From: Pempheris klunzingeri
Taxonomy: Eukaryota; Chordata; Actinopteri; Acropomatiformes; Pempheridae
Reading direction: 5' to 3'
Assembly: GCF_042242105.1 (NCBI RefSeq)
Contig: NC_092020.1
Span: forward strand, 198,501 to 262,500
Length of the DNA: 64,000 bases
Shown here: piece by piece, positions 34,101-47,228 of the stretch
How the letters are laid out: every line of letters starts with the position of its first letter
Position numbering within the stretch: position 1 is the stretch's first letter
Translations under genes and position numbers: made by a program
Notes under the pieces: generated by a model
What the model was told of the DNA's origin: nothing
Seen by the model: only the letters and a program-made list of their open reading frames with translations
Database searches by the model: none

Positions 34101-37100
34101 GCATTTATAACTGTGAAAGTCCTTGAAGTGAAACAGAACGTTAACAAGATGTGAATTTTGTGAGCTCTGAAAGCTGAATGAGAGCCATTGTCATCAGTGT
34201 CACAACCACTTCCTGTGAAAACAGCCCTGACTGATTGCACTACATTGTTACACACAGGAGAGAAAAAAAATAATGCAAAACACATGCAGCTGGTGTTCAC
34301 ATTTCACTTCCCAAATGCCTGGTTGCCTCTGAATATATGTGTCTAACTTCTGTATGAGTACACTGTGCTGCGTACATTGTAAAGCTGTTACTGTAATATT
34401 GAGATGTACTGAAAATCCCACATTTGTCATCATACTGAAGTTTTGTTCTGTGGACTTTTGATTACCACTGACAGTAGGCAGCCTATTAATTTCAATACAG
34501 ATCCTCTTTGTTCTCAAGTCAAGTGGCTGAACTACTAAACTATCCTCCTACTATAGAAACTATCAACTAATGTCACACTAGTCCACGAGAGGATCAGTGA
34601 GGTGTAGCCCATCTTGTCAGATGTTTAAGAGTTATTGCTTAACACTCTTTGTCTTCTCTCTCTGTTTACAGAGCCAGGCAGTGTCAGATGGAGGTAGGCA
34701 TGAACAAGCATCATGCTTTGCATGATGACAGCATCCTATTCACATCACATTTCTACGAACTGAAACATGTCTGTGCACGACAGAAGAAAATATGTGATTC
34801 AGTCTCATTCTTGGTCCTGCTTTTCTGTGCTGATAAAGGGGTGTGTTTGTGTCTGGATGTGTTGTAGAATTGAACATGTCTACAAGGGGCTGTGGAGGCA
34901 GCAGCTCCAGCCTTCCGGGGACACCAGGCGGAGAAGCGGGCACAGCCAACAGTGTGCTAAGCTGGGCCGTCTCATTTGAGAAGCTGTTGGAGGACCCCTA
35001 TGGAGTGCACCAGTTTACGGTGAGAGACACACACACACACACACACACACAGTCAACAAGTTCAGGAGTAATTCAAGTCTGTGATGTTTTCTAACAACCT
35101 CAGGAAATGCGTCGCACGTGTTCATACAGTGTGTGTGTCTTTCTCCACAGGCCTTCCTGAGATCTGAGGTGAGTGCCGAGAACATTTTATTCTGGCAGGC
35201 TTGTGAAAAGTTCAGAAAGATCCCCGTCACCTCCTTGGACGAGGTATGAACACACCTCTTACCTCTTTACATGGTGAATTATCTTGCATGTCACTTGTGA
35301 GTCATTATGCTGTTGTGTGTCTTACCCTGCATAAGCTCCCTTTTATAAATGCTAATATATATGCTAGTATCCTGAAACTTTTTTTTATATTGAGAGACAA
35401 CACTTTTTAAATGTTTACAACTTGGTTGCCATGTTGCTAAAATTGTGTCTCTGTAGCACTGTGCAGTTCCATCAATCAAATACTCTGTAGTAATGCTTTA
35501 ATGAAGAATCCAGTAAAGATTTGATACATATATTCCTGACTTCAGTGATGGGTTAAGCTGTTTTTAGCCATCCGATTTATGTTTGCCTTATTTTATAAAA
35601 TTTTTTTAAACTTTGCAAGCAGAAATATTGTTTGGTTAATTCAATTCTATTGGTAAAGAAACAGGAAGTGCAGAAATTGATTTGTGTTGTTGACTGTTCA
35701 AACATCAGCCGAGTTTCTGCAGTTGCTTAGCTCTCTGGGAAATGAATTGCCTTTTTAGTGAATTATTGATTGTGTGACTTGCAGTGTGGATGCTTAGAAA
35801 GGGTTGATTTGATTGTCAGCACACTTAACAAGGAGGGACACCAAGCCAGCGTATAGACATGCACACACACACACTGAGTGGCTTCTTCCATGGATACTGA
35901 ACAGTACACTCTAAATACTTTGAAATCCAAAGGAAAATTGGTTCAGAGTGTAATTGGGGCTTGTATCTATTCTTGTTTAAAAAGCTGTCTCATCCGCTTA
36001 GGAAACAATAATTAGGACACAAAGTTTAGATAATGATTACCATCTAATGGAACTGTTTTGTTCCCAGCTGAAAGCAGCAGCTCGCTCCATCTACGGCACT
36101 TATCTGTCTGAGAGTGCTCCCTATTCAGTCAACATAGATGATACAGCCAAGACAGAGGAGAAGGACCTGGAACAGCCCACACCTGACATGTTTAACAAAG
36201 CTCAAGCACAGGTCTGTTTGGAGTCTGCACTCCCATTTTAGCTTCGTAGAGCAGTGCTACATCGTTGGTGCATTGGCTGACTGTGTTCCACCGTCTCTGC
36301 TTTGTGTTAGATATTTAAGCTGATGAAGATGGACAGCTACAGGCGCTTTGTGCGCTCTCCTCTCTATCAGAGCTGCACCTTGGCAAGCGTAGAAGGCAAA
36401 CTTCTACCTCAGCTTTCTAAAGAGCCAGTCTGCATGGGATCTTGGGAGAACATGGCCACTAGAAGCCCCACATTGAGTGATAAGGTGAAGTGACAAGGAG
36501 GAAATGGACTGAGAGGCAGGAAAGAAAAGAAAAGAAAAAAAAAACATGTGAGTGATTGTTTTAATTTTGCTGTTATGGCATTTCTCTCATCGCTGTCTCA
36601 AACAGAACAAGGCGTCAGACTCCAACAGCTTGCCAGGTGGTAAGAGTGCTTCGGAAAAACATCAGAAAAGAGGATCCTGGGGAGGTAGTGCCTGTCAAAT
36701 GGCAGATCCTGTGCGCTTTAAGTTATGCCTTGATGTACATTCTGTGACTTGATCTGACAATTTCTCCCTGGCTCTCTTCTTGGTCTTTTCTTCCCATTGG
36801 TTACAACAGATGTATCCAACATCCATGGCTCAGGTTCCCGGAAAGAGCCCCATATGGCGGTCAAGTCGAGCAGCAGTGTGGAGCTTGGCTCCCTCTACAG
36901 GCAGATAGAGGTCTGTGCACTTTTGATAATAGGTATTCGAGCTGGTTCTGGCTTATAGATGTTTAATGACTACAGAGGCACAATAATGATAAAATGTGCT
37001 CTTCAAGGTGCCAAATATCAGAGTTTTGAGAAAGTTCTGCAATGAAGTGACCAACTCCTCTTGTTTTGAAGTATATTTTTCACTCAAGTTCTTTCCTTTC

Positions 37101-40100
37101 TTTTCCATCTGTGATGTAGAATGGCAGATCTAGCCCCCGGTCTCCAGAGCAGTTTGGTGTAGGAGGGAGTCGATTAGGGGTGGAGGGGGGTTACTGCTGT
37201 GTCTACCTACCTGATGGAAGCGCCTCCCTGGCCCCCACACGTAATGGACAACCCATTAAAGACATGCTGGCTAGCCTGTGTGAGAAGAGGGGCTTCCCGC
37301 TGAAAGATGTCATCATCTACCTTCATGGCAAGGACAAGGTGAGCACAAAGATGCTCTGCGTATAGCACCAGTTGCAGCTTTAAATCAAAAGTGTCTACTA
37401 TACCACACTGGAAAGTTGTTTTGCAACAGGCGGTATGACAAAGAGGACTACCCTCTTCCTGTTCTGACATCCTCTCAACGTCACTCCCTCTTTTTGCTTC
37501 TGAAGCTTATTTTAAAGTATCCCCAGCTAATATTGACACCTGAAAGTGACTTTAATTTCTGTCTGCCTGATACTCTGTTGCTCTCTCCACAGCAACCCTT
37601 ATCGCTGGACCAGGACTGCTCAGTACTTAGAGATCAGCAGGTCTCTCTAGAGCTCAGGGTGACGTTTGCGTGAGTCAACTCTGTCACTTCCTTTTTTTTC
37701 TGACTTTATCACCCTAGCAGGCTTTCACACCTCCATCCCCACTACAGCATGCCACTTCTCACCATATTAGAGGGAAGTCCTTGTGTTAAAATCGCATAGA
37801 GATTGGCTCTCTATGCGCTACTCATTTCTATGGAATACATTAATCAAATGAGTCTCTATATGATCAAATTTGGATTTCCTGCTAAGATATCTTTGTGTGA
37901 CAAATTTTTCTGTGACTACAGGCTTTGCATGATCAGATTTTAATGATGATCCCTATTGCTGTTCCCCTGCATTTGGCTCAGATGTACTATTTGTGCTCAC
38001 TTTTTGAGGGAGGTTATTGAAATACATGTGTTTCAGGTTAGAGATTGCCTTCACTGGCAAGACTGTGGGGATCGTGGTGAAGTCCAGTAAGACGCTGCAG
38101 GACGCCCTCTCTCTTGTGCTGCAGAAGCACAATCTCAAGCTTCAAGAGACCGTGGTCACAATGGTGAGTGTCTGAATGTGTGAGTGAGATCATAATCTGT
38201 AGCTCCTCAGACAAAGTAAATGATTGATAATTTCTCTCTATGATGAAGAAATGGCTTAACTGATTACTCTGGTTTGGTTCCGCTGATTGATTGTGAGTTC
38301 ATTTCTGAAACCTGTAAATTCTTATTAAAAAGGGAATGTCATGGAGACACAAAAACACACTTTACATAACTGTCTTAAATTCCCATTAATACCCCGTCTA
38401 TACTTCACAGTTATACAGTCAAGCAGCAGACATATCAGACATTTTTAAATGTATTACTAGGCAGTGTTTGAGTCATTGCATGTTTACAAAATCTGTAATT
38501 TGAATGTGCTTGCTGAAAATTGAAAGTGTTAAACTATTTTGTTATAGGAATAAGCAATGAGGATTAGACTGCATTTATATAGCACCTCTAGTCCTCCAAT
38601 CACTCAGTGGGCTTTACACTACATGTCAACGTTCACCCATTCTCTCTCTCTCTCACTCACACACACACACACTCATAGACGGATCCTGCCATGCAAGGAG
38701 CCAACAGCTCATCTGACAATGTGTTTTCTGTTATGCATCATTACCCTTTGGGGTCTTGGTGCTTCATCCCACAAAACTGCAACCGATTTTGTGTTGGCAA
38801 TATGTCTGACCGGAGTTCTTCATATCCTATTTCCTTGTTCATTTTAGGTTGGAAGCAATGAGGCTGTGAACATGACCGGCACTGTGTTCAAACTGGCCAA
38901 TAAGACGCTACGGCTTGACAAAACCAAAGGTTAATGTACTTGACCTTTTTAAAACCCACCGTTTTACTTTAATGAGAACCAGAGAGAATAATGTTGACAT
39001 CATTTAATAAGAAACACTGCTCCCCGAAAAACACAAGCAGCCACAGGGTAAAAAGAAACCTACTTGGCCAATTAGTAAATGAAATGGCTTCAATCGAATC
39101 AGATAAAGGCACATTCTACACCTCCATCCACTGTTAGCTGTTGATCATGTGGTTGATACATTGGTAATGCTTGGTGTATTCCCCTCTGCTACCCTGTCTG
39201 TGCTTTCTTAATCATTTAATTGTTTCCCTAATGGGTCCCTAGAAAGTGTTTCTGTATTTCTTGGCTCTCACTCGCTCTTCACTGGCGGCAAAGATGAAGT
39301 CTTTTTTTTTTTTTTTGGTGTCACACCCTGCGTGTTCCTTTTTCTCCTACTCTGATTTCTTTGTGTGTCTCTCTCTGTGTCCTCATTGTTTTCTATGGTG
39401 TTGAAATGTCTGATTCCATTTGGTTTGTTGAGTGCGGTGTTCACTCGCCTCATTTCGCTACTGCTGAGAGACCAGAACCAACTTCACTTTAGATCAGTGC
39501 TCCCCACCTCCGCTCTACTCACTGCTTTCAGGAAGCGGGAATTAAGGTGGCTGTATCCCAGGAGGACCAGTTTTAATTCAGGCAAAAAATATTTTATCTG
39601 GCCGATGTCATTGTTTAACACAGTAGAGAGTTGTAGAGTCGTATCCTCACTAGTCTGCTCACTTACTGCTTTGTACTGGAAGTGGAAGCACTGTTGGAAA
39701 CTCATTTGCATCTTTGTCTGGTTTGAGCAGGAAGAGACATTTCCAAAGCCAGTGCTACAGCAGCAGTCACACAGGTGAGGCAAATTAACAGACTGCTAAA
39801 CATCAAACAGATCTCGTCCTAAAGATATGTTGGGTTGCTTGTGTACGATACTGCGAGTCCTAGAGTACATGCTGTGGTGTGTAATGAAATTATTGGCTAG
39901 TTTAAAAAGCAGTATGCCCTTGATAACTTAGAGAATGTTCTATCTAAATAGTTGTCATTTGAAGCCCAAGCCTTTTTTTAAATTTTTTTTTTATAGGAAG
40001 TAGTATAGGGAATATTTTTGCATCTATGAAATGCAACACGTTGCATTGTGGGATTGTTAGCAGAAAATTTTTACACTCAGAATTCAAATGTTTAAATAAA

Positions 40101-41382
40101 TGAATATACTACACTTAGGATTAATCATATAGGGAACAGTTTTAGACACCACCAAAGTCCTTGTTAGAAAATATGAGCATTAATCTCTCCGATGGAAACT
40201 TTAATCCTTGTGTGATTTGTAATGTAATGTTAACTGGGATTTAAAACCTGTTTTGTACATTGATAATGCTGGAATCTATTTTAGTCCCAGGCAGGAGCAG
40301 CAAGTGCAGGAGGTCTGGAGACAGACGAAGCCAAGGCTCAGTCCAAGCCCAATAAGAACCGCGACATGGATGGTAGGACATCTCAGCAGAATCTTGGACG
40401 ATATTTTCCACAAGATGATTTTTTTAAGAAATACAACATTTGACAGCCATCTGAGATTTTTACCTAGTGTTTATAGCAATAAACACATAAATTCAATATA
40501 GTTTATTGAATTCAAATTCAATATAGTTTATTGAATTTATGTACCTATAAAGAGTTTCTCCATTTGATTATCGAGAGTAATTTTTGAAAACAAAACAATT
40601 CTCAAGACACGGTCCAACACAATTTCACATTTCTCCACCAGAAGCTTTTCTGCAGCTTTCAATCATATCACACAATTCTTCTCAGCAGACAAAACTACAA
40701 AAAAGTACAATACCATGACTACAGGCAATTGTCCATCTGCTGAGGATGATTGTGTGACATGATCAAAAGCCACCAAATGGTCAAAGGGGTGAATAAAATT
40801 TTAATCTTAACTTTCCCAGCTGAGTGTACAGAATATATATTAAGTTATGGTACGCACTTATGCTGCAATATAACTCATTATATACCTTGATGTAACATTT
40901 TATCCATATAGCTCAACCCTAGTATCCTAGCTAGGACTGGTTTGAAGAATGTACTATACTAATATTTAATGACATAATCATTATTATATATTTTTGACAC
41001 CATCAAGAATAAGTTGAGAGAGTAAGCGTCTCCTAATTATGCTCGACTGTAATCTGTAAATATCTTACTGTAGAACATGATGTTTTGTGTGTCAGGGTTT
41101 CTGGACATGCTGACGAGGGCGCAGTGCAGGGTTGATGACCAGCGAGGCCTTTTGACTAAAGAGCAGCTGCAGCTTCCTCTGTTCCTCCAGCTGTCCCCAG
41201 ACCAGCAGCAGGATACAGAGCCAGACGAGCCCAGCACGACCAGCTCCTCCGCTGCAGACTTCAAAGAGAAAGAAGTCAAAGAAGACAAGACGTCATTAAC
41301 TTCAAGTTCAGCCGGAGAAGCAGAGGCAACCTGTGACTCTACTCAATCTGAACCCAAAGACTTGAGGGAAACGGCAGTTTGA
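31193..41382 (+). CDS. rgs14: Regulator of G-protein signalling 14
   Basis: RGS14 is a scaffold that stimulates Gi/o alpha GTPase activity through its RGS domain. It binds Ras/Rap through two RBDs and binds GDP-bound Gi alpha through a GoLoco motif. Fifteen exons give 552 aa (human 566): 31193-31207, 34672-34693, 34868-35019, 35151-35243, 36068-36211, 36311-36484, 36606-36639, 36810-36910, 37120-37338, 37593-37669, 38037-38163, 38848-38929, 39731-39774, 40285-40372, 41096-41382. The RGS domain spans about residues 45-170 ([29 protein letters not shown]). RBD1 starts at YCCVYLPDG (270) and RBD2 follows near 344. The GoLoco motif [18 protein letters not shown] carries the catalytic-type Asp-Gln-Arg at 472-474. 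The start is supported by the conserved AVSDGEL near the N-terminus. RGS12 is excluded by the missing PDZ/PTB region. The acidic C-tail is weakly conserved. Confidence 0.96.
31208..34671 (+). other. rgs14 intron 1
   Basis: This 3.46-kb first intron is the longest in the gene and follows a 15-base coding exon. A short GT run lies at 31896-31910. No exon, RNA gene or complete transposon was recognised. Confidence 0.55.
35027..35051. repeat. (AC)n tract at the rgs14 exon 3 donor
   Basis: The AC run starts seven bases after the exon 3 end (35019). It faces a (GT)5 at 35129-35138 near the acceptor of the same 131-bp intron. Confidence 0.95.
38560..38725. repeat. Teleost interspersed repeat (SINE/LINE-tail-like) in rgs14 intron 11
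   Basis: The blocks GCATTTATATAGCACCTCTA, CACTCAGTGGGCTTTACACT, ACATGTCAACGTTCACCCAT and CCATGCAAGGAGCCAACAGC match my memory of a very common fish dispersed repeat. A CT/CA run lies inside it (38641-38671). Confidence 0.65.
40491..40537. repeat. Tandem duplication of a 22-bp AT-rich unit
   Basis: Two identical copies (40491-40512 and 40516-40537) of a unit beginning ATTCAATATAG and ending TTTATTGAATT are separated by three bases. The unit is itself nearly palindromic. Confidence 0.9.
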
Positions 41383-43112
41383 AAGACTTTTGTGTGTGTG
41401 GACCCACACACAAACAAAAACTACATCGCAACATCATGTTGCCAATCATGTCAAAAAACTTGCGTTTAGTGAAAAATGGTCAAGCACTTTTAAGAATTGT
41501 TTACAAATAAGCTCTGAGACAGCAGTGTGCTTCCATCTCTGCTGCATATAATCGGCTCCTTGGGGCAATAGGTAAAGAAGAAGAAAGTTCATGGCAAGCA
41601 TTTATAGTGTCATTTCAAAACACTACACATCTTAAAGAAATGTTTGCTATGAATTGTTTAATTCAAAAATAGTCTGAAAAGAAGTTTTAGCTCAACATTT
41701 TACTCTGAAGCCAATGTGTTTGCTTTAGTGTTCCCTGATGCTGTACACTTTGCAGTTACATCTCTTAGCCCTGCTTTGAACTCTAAGCGAAAACATGTTT
41801 CTTCACAGGACTGTCTAGAAGGGTGGTTTGAAGTGTATTGCACAATTGTTTTTTTCTGTTCTGATTCTAAGATTATTGATCCTTTTTACTGAGATTTTAA
41901 TATTTTAAATTACTAATTTAGATTTTGTGTGCTTACTTGCTATTCTCAAATGTGTGTTTGTGGTACTTAAATGCATTGTGTTTGCTTTGATGGCACTTTG
42001 AGAAGCCCTGGTCAAGTCCTGTTTTCCTGTCACCTCAAACTACATCACAGGGCCCAGATTATTAATTAGTAATGTGATATTACAGGGACTGAACTAGATG
42101 ATCTGATTATCAAAAATATCCAACAGGGTGTATCCAAAGAATTAAAGTTTTATGTTGAAATGAGATCTTTTCTGTCGGTATTTGCTGTTGCCTAAAAGCT
42201 GAAGCTGGTCATCTTTTTCCCCCTCAGTGAGCAATTTCTTTTGGAAGAATCACTGAGGTCAGTTTGTGGCTTGACAAATGCTACGTGATTTGGTTTTATA
42301 TGTAGTGCAGCCAGACCCACTGCCCCAATGGACTGGCTGTATGACTCATGCCACGCAAAACGGTCTAAACTGTGTCTGTGTGTGCCAATTGTAACCAGCC
42401 TTGATTATATTATCTTGTGTATCCTGCTAGTGAAACCTCCCTCTAAAGTGCCATCATGTAATGATGTCATTTTTGCACAGTGATGGTGGATCATTGCCGT
42501 GCTGCGATTGGCTCTTTATGAGGTACATGTAGCCAATGACTTGCTTTATCAGCCTACAGACTTGTTGCTGGAAGGTGTTTTCCAATCGAGGAGCCTGGGA
42601 GGATTATTATGGGGTGTATCTGGCTATTGTATGGGTTACAAAACAAATTAGATGAGTCATAGATTGATTCATCCACATGGAGGATGTCAGCAGCATGCAT
42701 ATTTCAGATTAGGTGACAGTGTGAGGTTTGGAACACATCTCATTCGATCACCATGCCTGTATCACCACCTTGTAGATGTAATTATCACTGAAGTAATTAA
42801 CCTAAGACAATTAGAGCTGTGTAAGGAAGCATTAATGTGCAAAATAAGATACCTGTTTGTCACACCCACAGCCTCCGACTGCCAGGCTGGAGACATTAGC
42901 GTACAGAACCATGATTGGCACACCTAATAGTGTGTGTGTGTGCATCCATGCATGAGGAGGGATGGGGCGGGGGGGGCGTCGCGTCAGCGGAGCTATGAAT
43001 GGGCAGAAAAGGGGTGTGCTCTCACAGACACCATAGCAGCAGTGAGATGAAGAGAGCCAGCTACTCCACTGCACGTCTGCACTGAGGGAAGAAAAGAGAA
43101 GGAAGAATAGGA
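41383..43112 (+). other. rgs14 3' UTR and promoter region of the 65-aa gene
   Basis: A possible rgs14 poly(A) signal ATTAAA lies at 42141-42146. Paired ATTGGCT and AGCCAAT boxes lie at 42507-42513 and 42531-42537. A G-rich stretch occurs at 42965-42978, and a donor-terminated leader exon ends at 43112. No other coding gene is supported. Confidence 0.45.
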
Positions 43113-46100
43113 GGTGAGTGAATTTCCCCCAGGCATTACACTAATCTCATTTTTTGGGGTGATTGCTGTGCATGTTCACTCAGATATATTTACCTATCCT
43201 TTCTCTCTCTGTCAGTGCCTTTCTGTGCTTGATTAAATGTCTTATGCTGTCTTGAGATAAACCTCATTTCATTCATAGAAAAGCTCGCATTTTCATTCAC
43301 ACTGAGTCCAATGCCTTTTTCCTATCTCTCTTTTTTTGCTGTTCGCTGCTTTGAGTATTTCAAATTTGGATAGATAACAAAACAGGTTTTGAATATCTGG
43401 AAGTATTTATTTTCTGAACTCAATCCTCTTCTAATGGGAGCTCTGAATGGCACTCACTGTGGCTTTGAGAGTCCTACAGAGGAATACACAAGTGGTGTAA
43501 AACAAAACCCATCCATCAGATCAATGCTTACACCTCACCGTGCACTGAAAGATTCTGTTCACCCTACCGAAGGACAGACTCTTCTCAGTGTGGTAAAACT
43601 GAAAACGATAGTTGAATCATTAGCACTGACTCAGTTATCAGGTGAGATACACATGGTTGAGCTGTGATTCAGGCTGGGAGCAGCTGTGACCGTCGACTAC
43701 TGACTAAATTCATCCTGTGTGAGTGTCTCACACCTGAGCGTTGCACAACAGACAGCCCATCATCATCAATTACAGGACATAATGTCCTTGCCACAGTGAG
43801 CCGTCGTAATGTGCACTGTACCTGGCTCTTGGCGCAGCCACTGTCCACACGCTCACCTTGGTGCTCTAACCTCCTGTCTGTGTGCTATAATGGCCTCTAT
43901 AATTATACATATCCTGAGCCTCTGATCTCCTCTGATTAGCATGTTCAGCAGCAGGCGGCAATGTAAGACCTGGCTTCAGTTTCATCTTCTGGACTGGAAT
44001 TATTGGAATTATTTCACGCAGAAGAGTGGAAACTATCTCCAAGGTGTTTATCCCTGAACTCATGGCTGAGAGGATATTTTCTTTCACCGTTGCTAGATGA
44101 ATGAATGTATCAATGATCATTGATTTCCACCAGTTGGAGACCCTGTCAGTGTTTGTGTCTTCAGTAAGTAGTCACTTGGCAGCCCTGCAGACCCTTTTCT
44201 GTTGTAGTTCAAGAAGACAGCAGGAGAGATGATCTAGATGCAAATTGTCTGTACTGTTCTTGATATCTTTTCAGTTCTTGTGGAACTTTTTCACACAAAC
44301 TGAAATGAAGCTTAAGAAGTTCTTGTTATGCTGTACTTCTCAGTTGGGGAGTTAATTAGTGTTGACCCAACACATGGAGAGCTGGGCCAATCTCGGTCTC
44401 TACTGGTGTTATGGATTCAAATCTTCAGAACAGATTTTCTTATTTTACATAAGAAAATCTGTTCACATGCTCACATCAGCAGTACATTATGGACTGCAAA
44501 GGCTAAGTGCTCTTATTAAACTTTTCTGCCTTAGATTTATCACCCTCCTCTTGCAGCATTTCAGTCAAAGCGATGATGAAAGGAGAAAAAGGGTAGAAAA
44601 GACTGTGAGGCAAAATATTCAATTTGCCCACCCTAGCAGAAAGAGCTCTTGAGTAGCTTTTAAGGTGAAAGTCTCGTGGTTGCTTTTGTGTGTGTTTATG
44701 ATCATGTCCATGTAATAATGTATGAGTGCTTTGTGCATGTATAACTTTTTGTGCACATACCACAAAGAGACGTGATGTTTTGGAGGTGTCACCTTGGTTG
44801 TTGTTAGCTTGCTCATGTGGATTAATTGATGGAGAAGTGTTTCTCAAAGCCACAGGGCTTTTCTACCTCTGCCACAAAGGAGATGCGCTTCCACCCGCCT
44901 CAGTCTAACCCATGTGGTCCTTCATCCCTTTTGCCTTGCACGCAAAGTAGTGATTCTTCATCTAACTAAGGACGTACAGACAGTGACAGAGGAAAGCAGA
45001 GGGAGAGACGGGGTGAGACAAGCAGGCAAATCATTTTCATTTAGGTCATTTCCTTCAGTGAGCTGGTCAGAGTGAGCACTCAAGACTCACTGAATGCCTG
45101 CCCTGCCATCAAGGCTGAGATTATCCTCCTCTACCCCTCAAAGGGCTGTAATGGACATTTTAGAGTAAGTGCATGGAGCACAACAGCCTTGTATACCCCT
45201 GGGTGTGCCAACTGAACCAGCATGCATGTGCATAATAGGCCTGATGTCTGAAAGAGGCAGGGCACACTCCATGGGGTCAGTCTCTCTGGCACAGATCATT
45301 CAGTTGTCTTGGCAAATGCTGGCTAGCAGTTAGGCCTTATTGAATACCACATCTATTCCAGTCCAAGTGGGACTTTCTAATGGAGTTCCCTGCAGCATCA
45401 AATGTGGCGCTGCCATGACTGCTGACGTCAGCTTCCACAGTGGGTGAGCAAGCTCCTGTCGATCAGCTCCATTTATTGTTCATGAGCCCTGGGCTATATG
45501 CTTCCTCTAGAGCAGCATGCTAAACTGTGTGGTACACAATTCACTGTCTGTTCGGTCAGATCAGAAAGTTACTAGGACATTGTTGTCTCATCAGGCCAGA
45601 CCTCAAGAGACATGTGAAAACTGTAAACACATTTTTCTGGAAGAAATCATTTTATTTTCAATAACAAAATCACCAAAAAACCCATTTTCCCCATCAGTTT
45701 GTAACTATGAATAATGCATGAAGACAATTTTCTGGTAAAGTTTGAACAGTTTTGGTCTCTTTACCTGAAAGATTTTCACAATTCAGTCGTTCTCTGTGTT
45801 CTTCTCACTAGTTTAACGCAGGCAAACCTCAGTAAGGAAAAGGTTATATGACACATTTCTGCGCACCAATCAGAATTTAACAGCATTTTCATCAAAATTT
45901 AAATGGTGGTCGGTGAGGTGTCAATCAAATCTGATGAAGCCACATCCACACAGTCCTGATGAGTCAGGGTGGGTGTGTTTTTTTGGTTAAACTCTCCATA
46001 AATCACACCTACAGAGTAATTTTATTTTGACAGGAAATCTAATAATGGACTGTATTCCAAATCTTGATGCAACTTGATAAATTATACTATTTAAAGGCCT

Positions 46101-47166
46101 GGCAGAACAAGAAACCAGTAAACCAACAATTCACTCTGAGAGACCGGGAAGCATTTGTACCAGATTTATCTGGTCAGATGTCAGACAGAAGCACACACTG
46201 AAGGCAGCGCCGAGATGTTTGGAGTATAAAAATCTATCTCCTGCAAACTGACCCAGTCTTTTCGCTGGATACCAGATGTGGATCTGGCTGTGACTTCTAG
46301 CTCGTCTTCATTGTGGCCTTTCATTTGCAAAGAAATCATGTTGTGCTCTGTGTAGTGCCGACTGTGTGTGATGGTATTATATATGTTATCTTTCATTCTT
46401 TATCTTCTTTCAAAGGGCATTTTTTCTTTTTATGGTCTTAAGAAGTTTCACTTTTGAAGCATGTTATAAAATCATTTAATATCAAGGTGGTTATTAGAAG
46501 AATTATTCATTTAGTAAATCCCAGTTTTATTATTTTAATCTTGAGTCTCCAAGCATGTCATTTCAGCCCGTAAATTTACCCTCTTCATGCTGGGTCTAAA
46601 ACTTCAAGGCTGGCAGACTGGAGCATTTCTGCTGTTAAGACCTGAATTTTAGAATATTTAGTCACAAAATTTGATAGGATAGATGTGGAAACAAAACTGG
46701 ATAGGACGTATTATCATCAAGCAAAGCCATTTTAATAGCTGTGTCTGTTTTCTGTGATGATTTCTGCCATTTCTGGTGTGTCCGGGGGAACAGGTATGTT
46801 TTTCTCTCAGCAGCAATAATGGGAGAAATGGAGTGCACATCTCAGCGTGCTAATTGGTACCGAGCCCCAGGGTAAATCTCCTGAGGAAAATCAGTCAGCA
46901 AAATAGTCAGATCTGTGAAGTCGCAGTGGGTCCCTGAGTCAGAGTCGCCATCTAGTGAAAAGAGGCCATAACTGCAGATTTGTCAGCTTGCCTGTGGTGT
47001 CTCAGTAACTTGTGCTATTGGGCTACTCAGGAAAGTGAGGTCAGCCAGGGATCAGCCTTTTGTTCATATTTAAATGGAATTAACAATGAAGAGGTCTCTT
47101 GTGAAATGTCATTGTTTTAACAATTTTTTTTTCTTTCACCTGTCTTTTACACTTGAACAACTACAG
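43113..47166 (+). other. Probable leader intron of the 65-aa gene; otherwise empty
   Basis: If the donor at 43113 and the acceptor ending at 47166 belong to one transcript, this is a 4-kb intron in the 5' UTR. Inside I see unique sequence with no convincing exon. The longest frames (up to about 116 codons) show no domain, coding bias or splice sites. Confidence 0.35.
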
Positions 47167-47228
47167 TAATCCAAAGGGCACTATCACATCCTAAACCTGC
47201 ATCAGCGAGGAACTATTTCACGTCAGCC

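Noticed and set aside
44503-44853. 116-codon minus-strand frame in the 43-47 kb interval
   Set aside because: It has no domain, no splice context and a composition like random AT-rich intron.
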